A DNA stretch of 35,548 nucleotides from Actinomyces sp. (lineage in GTDB: Bacteria > Actinomycetota > Actinomycetes > Actinomycetales > Actinomycetaceae), in assembly GCF_030524025.1 (NCBI RefSeq), contig NZ_JAUNHI010000023.1, positions 1 to 35,548 on the forward strand, written 5' to 3'. Numbering within the stretch: the stretch's first letter is position 1; every line of letters begins with the position of its first letter. The translations under genes and the position numbers were made by a program. This document shows positions 8,059 to 20,714 of the stretch, piece by piece. The notes under the pieces are model-generated. The model did not search any database. It saw only the letters and a program-made list of their open reading frames with translations, and had not been told where the DNA came from.

Positions 8059-8702
8059 GGGCGGGCCCCGACTGTGCACTGGTCGGTGACCACGATGAGC
8101 CGGGGCTCCCAGGAGGTGCCGCGCCACCGGTGCGCCACGATCGAGGCCTGGGACTCCCAGGCCTCGATGTCCCACGTATAGGGGTCTCGCCGCCTGATCC
8201 GATGGTGCCTCAGCTCCTCAGGCGCCTCGAGAAGGACCCGCAGTACCGCGAGGGCCTCCAGGTCCTGGGCCACCGCCGCCAGTGCGCCGCAGCCCTCGAT
8301 GAGGAGGACCGCGCCGTCCAGGGGCCCGATGACGAGATCGGTTCCCGGCGCCATGCGCCGCCAGTCCCAGCGCGGCGCCCGGGCGGGCAGTCCTCGGTCG
8401 AGGGCGGCCACGACCTGCGCGCACCGGTCGACGCCGGCGGACAGGCCCTGCCAGCCCGGAGCGAGGTCGTCGATCGCCAGGACGCCGGCGCACCGCTGTC
8501 CCAGCACCCCGGCGAGGCGGTCGGCCAGGGTGGATTTGCCCGCGCCGGGCGGGCCGTCAATGGCGATGACCACCCCGTGGGCGCGCCCCGGTGCGGTCCA
8601 CCGCTCCCGGTCGGAGCACAGGCGGGCCAGCTCCTCGAGCGCCTGCCCGGGAGTCACGACGCTCGGTCGGCTCACCGTCCCGTTGGCATGCGTAGAGGTC
8701 AT
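8031..8702 (-). CDS. P-loop kinase-like protein (uridine kinase family)
   Basis: The 223-residue product has Walker A GPPGAGKS at residues 50-57 preceded by a hydrophobic strand. It then has a uridine-kinase-like segment IDDLAPGWQGLSAGVD, a WDWRRM motif and the strand AVLLIEGCGAL. The C-terminal part contains RRRDPYTWD. These features fit the P-loop nucleoside-kinase group, but the substrate cannot be told from sequence. ATG is at 8702-8700, and a TAGCCT -10 box ends exactly 6 nt upstream, suggesting a leaderless mRNA. It converges on the FKBP-like gene with a 28-nt overlap and diverges from hisF. Confidence 0.7.
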   Translation of the reverse strand: MTSTHANGTVSRPSVVTPGQALEELARLCSDRERWTAPGRAHGVVIAIDGPPGAGKSTLADRLAGVLGQRCAGVLAIDDLAPGWQGLSAGVDRCAQVVAALDRGLPARAPRWDWRRMAPGTDLVIGPLDGAVLLIEGCGALAAVAQDLEALAVLRVLLEAPEELRHHRIRRRDPYTWDIEAWESQASIVAHRWRGTSWEPRLIVVTDQCTVGARPQGAADGVT

Positions 8703-8708
8703 CGCGTC

Positions 8709-8714
8709 AGGCTA
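8709..8714 (-). promoter_or_regulatory. -10 element TAGCCT for the P-loop kinase-like gene
   Basis: On the minus strand TAGCCT is followed by 6 nt and then ATG (8702). The start codon falls at the predicted transcription start, so the mRNA should be leaderless. Confidence 0.6.
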
Positions 8715-8770
8715 GATGATCGGTCCCGGGGGCGGTGGGCGGGCGCAGACAGGACCCCGGCCGACCGGTG

Positions 8771-8776
8771 TAGCCT
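8771..8776 (+). promoter_or_regulatory. -10 element TAGCCT for hisF
   Basis: TAGCCT lies 48 nt upstream of the hisF ATG. Transcription would start near 8783 and leave a leader of about 42 nt containing the Shine-Dalgarno GGGAGGG (8808-8814). Confidence 0.5.
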
Positions 8777-8824
8777 CGTGCCAGCCGAGCACACCGACAC
8801 GCCCGCCGGGAGGGACCACAGACG

Positions 8825-9595
8825 ATGAGTGTCGCGATCCGCGTCATCCCATGCCTCGACGTCAAGGACGGCCGCGTGGTCAAGGGCGTCAACTTCATGG
8901 GGCTGCGTGACGCCGGCGACCCCGTCGAGCTGGCCCGCCGCTACGACGAGCAGGGCGCCGACGAGATCACCTTCCTGGACGTGTCCGCCTCGAGCGAGGA
9001 CCGCTCGACGATGATGGAGGTCGTCTCGCGGACCGCCGAGCAGGTCTTCGTCCCGCTGACCGTGGGCGGAGGGGTGCGCAGCGTCGAGGACGTCGACAGG
9101 CTCCTGCGCGCCGGCGCCGACAAGGTCGGCATCAACACGGCCGCGATCCACCGCCCCGAGCTGCTGGCCGAGGTCGCCGAGCGCTTCGGCAACCAGGTGC
9201 TCGTCCTGTCGGTGGATGCCAGACGCTGCCCGCCGGGGGTGTCGACCCCCTCGGGCTACGAGGTGACCACCCACGGTGGCACCCGCTCAACGGGCCTGGA
9301 CGCGGTGGCCTGGGCCGTGCGCGCCGCCGGGATGGGCGCCGGGGAGATCCTGCTCAACTCGATGGACGCCGACGGTGTCACCGGCGGCTTCGACCTGGAG
9401 ATGCTCGACGCGGTGCGCGAGGTCGTCACCGTCCCGCTCATCGCCTCCGGTGGCGCGGGACGCGCGGAGGACTTCGCAGCCGCCGCCGACCACGGCGCCG
9501 ACGCCGTGCTGGCCGCCAGCGTCTTCCACTACGGGGTCCTGACCATCGCCCAGGCCAAGGACGCCCTGCGGGTGGGCGGCCACCCCGTACGCTGA
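8825..9595 (+). CDS. hisF: imidazole glycerol phosphate synthase cyclase subunit HisF
   Basis: Cyclase half of IGP synthase. It uses ammonia from the HisH glutaminase to turn PRFAR into imidazole glycerol phosphate and AICAR in histidine synthesis. The 256-residue beta/alpha barrel has both catalytic aspartates, D12 in [14 protein letters not shown] and D131 in LSVDARR. It also has the phosphate-binding loops [22 protein letters not shown] and [11 protein letters not shown], and the LLNSMDADG segment. The length is normal. The start is ATG 8825, with GGGAGGG 10 nt upstream. hisH and hisA are not in this window, while hisI lies about 1 kb downstream. Confidence 0.97.
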   Translation: MSVAIRVIPCLDVKDGRVVKGVNFMGLRDAGDPVELARRYDEQGADEITFLDVSASSEDRSTMMEVVSRTAEQVFVPLTVGGGVRSVEDVDRLLRAGADKVGINTAAIHRPELLAEVAERFGNQVLVLSVDARRCPPGVSTPSGYEVTTHGGTRSTGLDAVAWAVRAAGMGAGEILLNSMDADGVTGGFDLEMLDAVREVVTVPLIASGGAGRAEDFAAAADHGADAVLAASVFHYGVLTIAQAKDALRVGGHPVR

Positions 9596-9629
9596 GCCCC
9601 ACCATGCGGCGCCGGGTCCGTCCTGCGGC

Positions 9630-9635
9630 TAGACT
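9630..9635 (+). promoter_or_regulatory. -10 element TAGACT upstream of the DUF4190-like gene
   Basis: TAGACT in the 114-bp gap after hisF would start a transcript near 9642, with a leader of about 68 nt ending in the Shine-Dalgarno AGAAAGG before ATG 9710. Confidence 0.45.
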
Positions 9636-9709
9636 TCGCTGGTGCTGGGGCCGGGTCTGGTTCCACGCCTGCACGATGCATGTGCCGTCCGACATAGAAA
9701 GGTTCTCCG

Positions 9710-10120
9710 ATGACCAGCAACAACCCCGACCAGTACCCGAGCAACCAGGCCGGAGGTGACCAGGGGTACCCGGCCGGCCCGCCGCCCTACCAGACCGGAG
9801 GGGACCAGGGCTACCCGGCAGGCCCGCCGCCCTACCAGGGTCACAACGGACCTGCGTATGGTGGGTACAACGGCGGGACTGAGAAGAACAGCCTCGGTGG
9901 CTGGGCGCTAGGCCTGGGTATCGCCTCGATCGTCTGCTGCGGGCCCTTGACCGGCATCCCAGCGATCATTCTTGGCATCCTGGGCCTCCAGGCCGCCAAG
10001 GAGGGGCGTGCCACCAACAACGCCTTGTCGATCATCGGTATCGCTTTGGGTGCGATGGGAATCATCCTGACGATCGTTGGCTTCCTCACGGGCACCTACA
10101 CCGACTTGATCGGCTCCTGA
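9710..10120 (+). CDS. DUF4190-like small membrane protein with Pro/Gly/Tyr repeats
   Basis: The 136-residue product has a soluble, Pro/Gly/Tyr/Gln-rich N-terminal half with two identical-in-pattern 15-residue repeats (GGDQGYPAGPPPYQ core, residues 14-43). Two hydrophobic helices follow: ALGLGIASIVCCGPLTGIPA onward at about 64-90, and a second one at about 102-126. The GIPAIILGILGLQAAKEG segment is typical of DUF4190 proteins. The function is unknown. The proline-rich part is probably cytoplasmic. A Shine-Dalgarno AGAAAGG precedes ATG 9710. The next gene starts 4 nt after the stop, so the two membrane proteins are likely cotranscribed. Confidence 0.75.
   Translation: MTSNNPDQYPSNQAGGDQGYPAGPPPYQTGGDQGYPAGPPPYQGHNGPAYGGYNGGTEKNSLGGWALGLGIASIVCCGPLTGIPAIILGILGLQAAKEGRATNNALSIIGIALGAMGIILTIVGFLTGTYTDLIGS
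9749..9838 (+). repeat. 45-bp tandem repeat, two copies, inside the DUF4190-like gene
   Basis: Copies at 9749-9793 and 9794-9838 encode GGDQGYPAGPPPYQ preceded by Ala or Thr. They differ mainly at synonymous positions, as expected for an old or selected in-frame duplication. Confidence 0.8.
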
Positions 10121-10124
10121 CTCG

Positions 10125-10592
10125 GTGGGCGCGGCCGAGGCCCCGGAGGTCACCGGGGGCAGGAGTGGGCTGACAGCGGCACAGCGTACGGCGCTCGCTG
10201 CTTCCTTCCTGCCCTGCGTCGTGCTCCTCGGGTCCCAGGTGCTGGGCGGTGGAGTCCCGGCCGGACCCGACCTGTGCCCCGTGCACCGGCTCACCGGGTA
10301 CTGGTGCCCCCTGTGCGGCGGCACCCGCGCGACCCATGCGCTGGTCCATGGGGACCTGCACACCGCCGTGGGCTACAACCCCTTCGCCCTGCTCCTCCTC
10401 GTGGCCGGAGGCGCCCTCGTGGCGCGCTGGCTCCTGCGCCGCGTGCGGGGCAGGCCCCGTCCGTTGCTGACGGGGCTTGTCACCGGCAGGGAGGTCGCGG
10501 TCCTGGCCGGCGCCGCCGCCCTGTTCGCCGTCGTGCGCAACATGCCGGGCATGTGGGTCCACCTGGGCCCGCTCCTGGGGCCTCCGGGCTAG
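10125..10592 (+). CDS. DUF2752-like membrane protein
   Basis: The 155-residue product has about three hydrophobic segments (residues about 22-42, 85-103 and 120-140). It carries the DUF2752 hallmark [17 protein letters not shown] after a first [11 protein letters not shown] cysteine pair, so four cysteines lie on the same face. The function of the family is not established. Members often sit in the actinobacterial trp region between hisI and lgt, which matches this position. The start is GTG 10125, 4 nt after the preceding stop. No strong Shine-Dalgarno is visible, so translational coupling is likely. Confidence 0.75.
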   Translation: MGAAEAPEVTGGRSGLTAAQRTALAASFLPCVVLLGSQVLGGGVPAGPDLCPVHRLTGYWCPLCGGTRATHALVHGDLHTAVGYNPFALLLLVAGGALVARWLLRRVRGRPRPLLTGLVTGREVAVLAGAAALFAVVRNMPGMWVHLGPLLGPPG

Positions 10593-10633
10593 GCGGGACC
10601 GGACGCCCCGGCCACGGTCCGCAACCGGCGTGC

Positions 10634-10639
10634 GACAAT
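10634..10639 (+). promoter_or_regulatory. -10 element GACAAT for hisI
   Basis: GACAAT (A at position 2, T at position 6) is followed by exactly 6 nt and then GTG 10646, matching the leaderless arrangement seen at other genes in this window. Confidence 0.5.
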
Positions 10640-10645
10640 CGAGGC

Positions 10646-11071
10646 GTGACCGTCCCGAGCTCATCGACACCCACCTCAGCGGCACCTGCGCGGCGCCCCG
10701 ACGCCCCCGGGCTGCCCGCCGGGATCGCCGCACGGCTCAAGCGGGACCGGGACGGCCTGGTCGCCGCGGTCGTCCAGCAGCACGACACCCGTGAGGTGCT
10801 CATGGTCGGGTGGATGGACGACGAGGCACTCCGGCGCACCCTGAGCCAGGGGCGTGTCACCTTCTGGTCGCGCTCCCGCCAGGAATACTGGCGCAAGGGC
10901 GACACCTCGGGCCACCACCAGTACGTCAAGGCGGTCAGCATCGACTGTGACGGCGACGCCCTGCTCGTCGAGGTCGACCAGGTCGGTGCCGCCTGCCACA
11001 CCGGGGCGCGCACCTGCTTCCTCGCCGGAGGCGACCTGGAGGCGGTCGAGGGCGGGCGTCCCGTCACCTGA
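10646..11071 (+). CDS. hisI: phosphoribosyl-AMP cyclohydrolase HisI
   Basis: Opens the adenine ring of phosphoribosyl-AMP in the third step of histidine synthesis. The 141-residue product has the [20 protein letters not shown] motif at about 73-92 and the metal-binding cluster D100-C101-D102-x-D104 with C117 and C124, all present. The first 25 residues are a low-complexity extension. The start at GTG 10646 is chosen because a -10-like GACAAT ends 6 nt before it. The frame is open further upstream but would run back through the DUF2752 gene. It is monofunctional, with no HisE domain. Confidence 0.95.
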   Translation: MTVPSSSTPTSAAPARRPDAPGLPAGIAARLKRDRDGLVAAVVQQHDTREVLMVGWMDDEALRRTLSQGRVTFWSRSRQEYWRKGDTSGHHQYVKAVSIDCDGDALLVEVDQVGAACHTGARTCFLAGGDLEAVEGGRPVT

Positions 11072-11105
11072 GCGGATTTGCCTGTCAGGCCCGTGGCCGA
11101 GGACC

Positions 11106-11177
11106 ATGGGCGTGGACAACGACGTCGGCTCCCTGGCAGACCGAGTCCCGGGCCACGGCGAGGAGGTGCACCCATGA
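11106..11177 (+). CDS. possible 23-codon ORF coupled to the trpC-like start
   Basis: ATG 11106 opens a 23-residue frame (MGVDNDVGSLADRVPGHGEE and on) whose stop overlaps the downstream ATG as ATGA. It holds no Trp, so it is not a classical attenuation peptide. A weak GAGGA lies just upstream. It occupies the place where other actinobacteria carry small genes before trpC, so it may be a remnant or simply chance. Confidence 0.2.
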   Translation: MGVDNDVGSLADRVPGHGEEVHP

Positions 11178-11998
11178 CCGTCTTCGACACCCATGTCGCC
11201 GCCGCCAAGGCGGCGGTGGAGCGTCGCGAGCGGCTCACCCCCCTGGAGGACCTGCGCGAGCTCGTGCGCTCGGTGACCAGCACCCGGGACGCCAGCGCCC
11301 TGCTGCGCACCCCCGGGCGCGCGGTGGCCGTCGTCGCCGAGGTCAAGCGTGCCACCGCCACCTTCGCCGACCTGACCGGGGTGGGGGACCCGGCGGTCCT
11401 CGCCCGCTTCTACGAGGCCGGCGGGGCCGCCTGCGTGTCGGTGGTCACCGAGCCGTTGCGCTCCCACGGCTGCCTGGCAGACCTCGATGCCGTCCGCGCC
11501 GCCGTCGACGTGCCCGTGCTCGTCAACGACCTCGTCGTCACCCCCTACCAGGTCCACGAGGCGCGAGCCCACGGCGCCGAGCTGCTGCTGCTCGACGCCC
11601 GCCTCGAGCCACTGGTCCTCGAGTCGCTCATCGAGCGCACCCACTCGATGGGGATGACTGCGGTCGTCGACGTCCACTCCCGCCGCGAGGCGATCACCGC
11701 CGTGGAGTCGGGAGCCCGCGTCGTGGCGGTCGACGCCCGTGACCACGAGACCCTGGCCGTCGATCGACGCCGCTTCGAGCAGGTCGCCGAGCTCCTGCCC
11801 GCCTCGGTGACCCGGGTCGCCACCGGGGGAGTGCGGGGCCCCCGCGACGTCATGGGCTACGCTCGCGCGGGCGCCGACGTCGTCATCGTGGGGGAGGCCG
11901 TCCTGCGCTCGGCCGACCCCCAGCAGTTCGTCGCCGAGCTGGTCGCCGCGGGAAGCCATCCCGCCCTGCTGACCGCCACCCACAGAGAGGGGCTCTAA
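11174..11998 (+). CDS. TrpC-like (indole-3-glycerol phosphate synthase) protein with substituted catalytic residues
   Basis: The 274-residue beta/alpha barrel aligns along its whole length with actinobacterial TrpC. The AEVKR motif (E56, K58), VSVVTE, PYQVHEARAHGA and GEAVL segments are preserved. Key positions differ. The LRKDF catalytic lysine is Asn118 (LVNDL). The SPS phosphate motif is TAT (61-63). The catalytic Glu of LVEVH is Asp166. The Asn of GVNARDL is Asp187 (AVDARDH). The ESG motif is TGG (217-219). The frame is intact and the codon use normal, so the protein is maintained but unlikely to be an indole-glycerol-phosphate synthase. It starts at ATG 11174 after a good AGGAGG and abuts lgt. 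A gene symbol is withheld because the activity is doubtful. Confidence 0.8.
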   Translation: MTVFDTHVAAAKAAVERRERLTPLEDLRELVRSVTSTRDASALLRTPGRAVAVVAEVKRATATFADLTGVGDPAVLARFYEAGGAACVSVVTEPLRSHGCLADLDAVRAAVDVPVLVNDLVVTPYQVHEARAHGAELLLLDARLEPLVLESLIERTHSMGMTAVVDVHSRREAITAVESGARVVAVDARDHETLAVDRRRFEQVAELLPASVTRVATGGVRGPRDVMGYARAGADVVIVGEAVLRSADPQQFVAELVAAGSHPALLTATHREGL

Positions 11999-13057
11999 GT
12001 GCCCGCAGCCGCAGCGGCGGTCGCCGCGCATCTGACCGCGCTCGTGCCATCCGCGGCCTCATCGGCCTCATCGACCTCCTCGGTGGGGCCCGTCTCCATC
12101 CCCAGCCCCTCCCAGTCCGTGTGGTACCTGGGCCCCGTCCCCCTGCGCGCCTACGCCCTGTGCATGCTCGCCGGCATTGCCGTGGCCGTGTGGTGGACCG
12201 ACCGGCGCTACCGGCGTGCGGGCGGGCCACAGGACACCGTCCTGGACCTCGCACTCGTCTCGGTGCCGGTGGGCATCGTCGGGGCCAGGCTCTACCACGT
12301 CCTGTCCTCCCCGGAGCGCTACTTCGGCCCGGAGGGCGACCTGTGGCTCATCCCCAGGATCTGGGAGGGCGGCCTCGGCGTGTGGGGGGGCATCGCCGCG
12401 GGTGCCGCGGCCTGCGCCTGGCTGCTGCGCCGCCGCGGCCTGCGCGTGGCCCCCTTCGCCGACGCCGCGGCCCCCACCGTCCTCGTGGCCCAGGCCATCG
12501 GGCGTCTGGGCAACTACTTCAACCAGGAGCTCTTCGGCGGACCGACGACACTGCCGTGGGGCCTGGAGATCGACGCCGCGCACCTGCCGCTCGGGTACGC
12601 ACCGGGAACCCTGTTCCACCCCACCTTCCTCTACGAGGCGCTGTGGAACCTGTTCGGCGCGCTCGTCCTGCTCGGGCTGGGGCGGCGCCTGACCCGCGAC
12701 GGCGGGGTCAGCGGCGGCCGGCTCATGTGGGCCTACCTCATGGTCTACACCTCCGGCAGGGTGTGGATCGAGTACCTGCGCGTCGATGACGCCCAGGTCG
12801 TGGCCGGGCTGCGCCTCAACGTGTGGACCTCGCTGGTCATCTTCCTCGTCGGCCTGGTGGGCTACGTATGGTCCTCCCGGCGGCCCCTGAGCGATGACAT
12901 CGCCCTGCCCGGCCGGGCCCCCGCTCACTCGGAGGACCCCGAGACGGCGCCGGCCTCCTCCACCGGTACCCGCCCGGACGACGATGCGCAAGCCGAGGAT
13001 CGCGTAATTCATGCGAAATCACGGCCTGACAGGCTTCGCGAGGACGAGACGCAGTAG
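11999..13057 (+). CDS. lgt: prolipoprotein diacylglyceryl transferase Lgt
   Basis: Integral membrane enzyme that transfers diacylglycerol from phosphatidylglycerol to the lipobox cysteine of prolipoproteins. The 352-residue product has about seven hydrophobic segments, the family signature GRLGNYFNQELFG, the WEGGLGVWGG loop, HPTFLYEALWN, and SGRVWIEYLRVDDAQ near the C-terminus. The first 35 or so residues are Ala/Ser-rich and the last 50 are a hydrophilic tail. Both are variable in the family. The start is GTG 11999, directly after the trpC-like TAA, with GAGAGGGG upstream. An internal start near 12084 is possible. One predicted client in this window is the Asp-rich lipoprotein at 30002. Confidence 0.94.
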   Translation: MPAAAAAVAAHLTALVPSAASSASSTSSVGPVSIPSPSQSVWYLGPVPLRAYALCMLAGIAVAVWWTDRRYRRAGGPQDTVLDLALVSVPVGIVGARLYHVLSSPERYFGPEGDLWLIPRIWEGGLGVWGGIAAGAAACAWLLRRRGLRVAPFADAAAPTVLVAQAIGRLGNYFNQELFGGPTTLPWGLEIDAAHLPLGYAPGTLFHPTFLYEALWNLFGALVLLGLGRRLTRDGGVSGGRLMWAYLMVYTSGRVWIEYLRVDDAQVVAGLRLNVWTSLVIFLVGLVGYVWSSRRPLSDDIALPGRAPAHSEDPETAPASSTGTRPDDDAQAEDRVIHAKSRPDRLREDETQ

Positions 13058-13135
13058 TCCCGCATCTCGGACAACGGTCTGCGTCGCGGGGCGACGGCGT
13101 CGACGAGGACGGCGACGACGACAAGGACGGTCCGC

Positions 13136-17699
<4,564 letters not shown>

Positions 17700-17707
<8 letters not shown>

Positions 17708-19160
17708 TCCCCGCGGCTTCCTGACGACGACCGAGCGCGAGCTCCCGTCCTACCGGCCGGTCGAGGTCCGCATCCTCGACTACCGGGAGGTCGAGGACCG
17801 CAGCACCCAGGACGAGGCGATGGTGCGGCGGCAGGCCTCGCGCTGCATGAACTGCGGCATCCCCTTCTGCCACTCCGCCTGCCCCCTGGGCAACCTCATC
17901 CCCGAGTGGAACGACCTGACGTGGAAAGGCGACCTGGCCTCGGCGGTCGAGCGCCTCCACGCGACCAACAACTTCCCCGAGCTGACCGGCAGGCTGTGCC
18001 CGGCGCCCTGCGAGTACGCCTGCACCCTGGGCATCAACCAGCCGGCGATCACGATCAAGAACATCGAGCACTCCATCGCCGAGGACGCCTTCGAGGCCGG
18101 TCTGGTCGCCCCCCAGGTCCCGGCCTTCCTGACCGGGTCGACGGTGGCGGTCATCGGCTCGGGCCCCGCCGGGCTGGCCGCCGCCCAGCAACTGACCCGC
18201 GCCGGGCACACCGTGGCCGTCTTCGAGCGCGACGACCTGCCCGGCGGGCTGCTGCGCTACGGCATCCCCGAGTTCAAGCTCGAGAAGTCGGTCCTCGACC
18301 GGCGCCTGGCCCAGATGGAGGCCGAGGGGACCCGCTTCCGCACCGGCGTCGAGGTCGGTTCCGACATCACCGGCGCCGAGCTGCTCGAGTCCTACGACGC
18401 CGTGGTCATCGCGGTGGGCACCCCCCAGCGCCGGGACCTGCACGTGCCGGGCCGCGAGCTGGAGGGCACCGTCCAGGCGCTCGACTACCTGACCGCCGCC
18501 ACCCGGGAGGTCCACGGCCAGGGGCCGACCCCCATCAGCGCCGAGGGCAAGGACGTCGTCATCATCGGCGGCGGGGACACCGGCGCCGACTGCCTGGGCA
18601 CGGCGATCCGCCAAGGGGCCGCTTCGGTGACCTCCATCGAGATCATGCCCGCCCCGCCGGTCCAGCGGCCCGACAACCAGCCCTGGCCCACCTACCCCCG
18701 GCTGTACAAGGTCGCCAGCGCCCACGAGGAGGGCGGGGAGCGGCTGTGGGCCACCTCGACCGTCGAGATGGTCGATGACGGCCAGGGACGCGTGGGATCC
18801 CTACGGCTGACCGAGGTCCGCCTCGAGGGCGGCCGTCCGGTGCCCGTCCCGGGGACCGAGCGCGTCATCCCCGCCCAGCTCGTCCTGCTTGCCATGGGCT
18901 TCACCGGCGTCGCCCCCACCGGTGTCGTCGCCCAGCTCGGCCTCGAGGTCGACGGGCGCGGCCGGGTCGTGCGCGACAACCAGTGGGCCACCGCGGTCCC
19001 CGGGGTCTTCGTCGCCGGCGACGCCGGGCGCGGACAGAGCCTCATCGTGTGGGCCATCGCCGAGGGCAGGTCCGTGGCCGCCGCCGTGGATCGCTACCTG
19101 TCGGGGTCCACCGGGCTGGCCTCCCCGGTCACCCCGACCCAGGTCCAGTTCCAGCCCTGA
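17700..19160 (+). CDS. gltD: glutamate synthase small subunit
   Basis: Supplies electrons from NADPH through FAD and Fe-S clusters to GltB. The 486-residue product has N-terminal cluster cysteines C49, C52, C57, C61 ([13 protein letters not shown]) and C100, C104, C108 (CPAPCEYAC). The FAD-binding motif [14 protein letters not shown] is at about 149-162, the NADPH-binding motif [13 protein letters not shown] at about 286-298, and a second flavin contact is [12 protein letters not shown] near the C-terminus. The GTG start overlaps the gltB stop by 8 nt, so the two are translationally coupled. Length is normal for the family. Confidence 0.97.
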
Positions 19161-19242
19161 TGACCGAGCCGGCCTGGATCGCCGCGGGAGAGCTCCCCGG
19201 GGCGTAGCCGACACGACACTCCACCGCCCGGAGCCGATCATT

Positions 19243-19248
19243 TAGGCT
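19243..19248 (+). promoter_or_regulatory. -10 element TAGGCT for pyk
   Basis: TAGGCT is followed by exactly 6 nt and then ATG 19255, predicting a leaderless pyk mRNA. No convincing -35 box is present in the 94-bp gap after gltD. Confidence 0.6.
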
Positions 19249-19254
19249 TGACCC

Positions 19255-20673
19255 ATGCGCAGAGCCAAGATCGTATGCACCCTGGGACCAGCCACCGACT
19301 CCCCCGAGCAGGTGCAAGCGCTCGTGGACGCGGGCATGAACGTGTGCCGCATCAACCGCTCCCACGGGCGCGCCGAGGACCAGGAAGAGGTCATCGCCCG
19401 CGTGCGCGCGGCCGCCGAGGCCTCCGGGCGGCCGGTGGCCATCCTTGTGGACCTTCAGGGCCCCAAGATCCGACTGGGCAGGTTCGTGGGCGACCAGAAG
19501 GTCATGCTCAACAAGGGCGACGAGTTCACGATCACCACCGACGACGTCCTGGGCACCGTCAAGCGGGTGTCGACGACCTTCAAGGGCCTGCCCGGGGACT
19601 GCCGTCCTGGGGACCGCCTCCTCATCGACGACGGCAATGTCGCCGTGCGTGTCGTGGCCGTCACCGACACCGACGTGGTCACCAAGGTCGAGGTCCCCGG
19701 CTACGTGTCGAACAACAAGGGCATCAACCTGCCCGGTGTGGCCGTGTCGGTCCCGGCCCTCAGCGAGAAGGACCGTGGCGACCTGCGCTGGGCCCTCAAG
19801 ATCGGGGCCGACTTCATCGCCCTGTCCTTCGTACGCTCGGCCGATGACATCAATGACGTCCACGAGATCATGGACGAGGTCGGTGTGCGCATCCCCGTCA
19901 TCGCCAAGATCGAGAAGCCCCAGGCGGTGCAGAACCTCTTCGACATCGTCTCGACCTTCGACGGCATCATGGTGGCGCGCGGCGACCTCGGCGTCGAGAT
20001 GCCCCTCGAGGCGGTGCCCCTCGTCCAGAAGCGGGCCATCGAGCTGGCCCGCAGGCAGGCCAAGCCGGTCATCGTGGCCACCCAGGTCCTCGAGTCGATG
20101 ATCCACAACCCGCGGCCCACGCGCGCCGAGGCCTCGGACTGCGCCAACGCGATCCTCGACGGCGCCGACGCCGTCATGCTCTCGGGGGAGACCTCCGTGG
20201 GCGCCTACCCGATCGAGGCCGTGCGCACGATGGCCAGCATCATCGAGAACGTCGAGGAGAACGGCGGTGAGCGCATCGCCGCGCTGGGCTCCTACCCCCA
20301 GACCCGCGGCGGGGCGCTGACCCGCGCCGCAGCCGAGATGGGCGAGCAGCTCGACGCGACCTACCTGGTCACCTTCACCCAGTCCGGAGACACCGCCCGG
20401 CGGCTGTCCCGCCTGCGCTCCTCGATCCCGCTGCTGGCCTTCACGCCCCTGTGCTCGACCCGCAACCAGCTCGCGATCTCGTGGGGCGTGGCGCCCTACG
20501 AGGTGCCCGCGGTCACGCACACCGATGAGATGGTCGCCCAGGTCGACGAGATGCTTCAGGCCAGGCATCTGGCCCGCGTCGGGGACACGGTCATCATCGT
20601 GGCCGGCATGCCCCCCGGCACGCCGGGCTCGACCAACTCGATCCGCGTCCACACCGTCGGCGAGGTCGACTGA
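19255..20673 (+). CDS. pyk: pyruvate kinase
   Basis: Final ATP-forming step of glycolysis, phosphoenolpyruvate plus ADP to pyruvate. The 472-residue product has the N-terminal barrel (RRAKIVCTLGPA, NRSHG), the B domain cap, and the active-site signature VIAKIEKPQAVQN with the catalytic Lys. GIMVARGDLGVEMP (metal-binding segment), LDGADAVMLSGETSVGAYP and a C-terminal allosteric domain follow. NRSHG replaces the more common N-[FLM]-S-H-G, a mild oddity next to a metal-binding Asn. ATG 19255 has no Shine-Dalgarno, in keeping with a leaderless transcript. A strong hairpin follows the stop. Confidence 0.97.
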   Translation: MRRAKIVCTLGPATDSPEQVQALVDAGMNVCRINRSHGRAEDQEEVIARVRAAAEASGRPVAILVDLQGPKIRLGRFVGDQKVMLNKGDEFTITTDDVLGTVKRVSTTFKGLPGDCRPGDRLLIDDGNVAVRVVAVTDTDVVTKVEVPGYVSNNKGINLPGVAVSVPALSEKDRGDLRWALKIGADFIALSFVRSADDINDVHEIMDEVGVRIPVIAKIEKPQAVQNLFDIVSTFDGIMVARGDLGVEMPLEAVPLVQKRAIELARRQAKPVIVATQVLESMIHNPRPTRAEASDCANAILDGADAVMLSGETSVGAYPIEAVRTMASIIENVEENGGERIAALGSYPQTRGGALTRAAAEMGEQLDATYLVTFTQSGDTARRLSRLRSSIPLLAFTPLCSTRNQLAISWGVAPYEVPAVTHTDEMVAQVDEMLQARHLARVGDTVIIVAGMPPGTPGSTNSIRVHTVGEVD

Positions 20674-20678
20674 GACCG

Positions 20679-20711
20679 ACCGCGCCCCGGCGCACCGCGC
20701 CGGGGCGCGGT
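20679..20711. terminator. bidirectional hairpin between pyk and the tRNA gene
   Basis: A perfect 15-bp GC-rich stem (20679-20693 with 20697-20711) closes a 3-nt loop. No U tract follows, as is common in actinobacteria. It sits 5 bp after the pyk stop and 4 bp from the 3' end of the convergent tRNA, so it can serve both. Confidence 0.75.
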
Positions 20712-20714
20712 TAG

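Noticed and set aside
8051-8063. Short CGCCC-TGA-GGGCG hairpin at the FKBP-like stop
   Set aside because: Only 5 bp with a 3-nt loop, inside coding sequence of the convergent gene; too weak to call a terminator.
13048-13085. Inverted repeat GACGCAG...CTGCGTC before gltB as a riboswitch or attenuator
   Set aside because: A 7-bp stem around a 24-nt loop is expected by chance in GC-rich DNA, and no known riboswitch core is visible.
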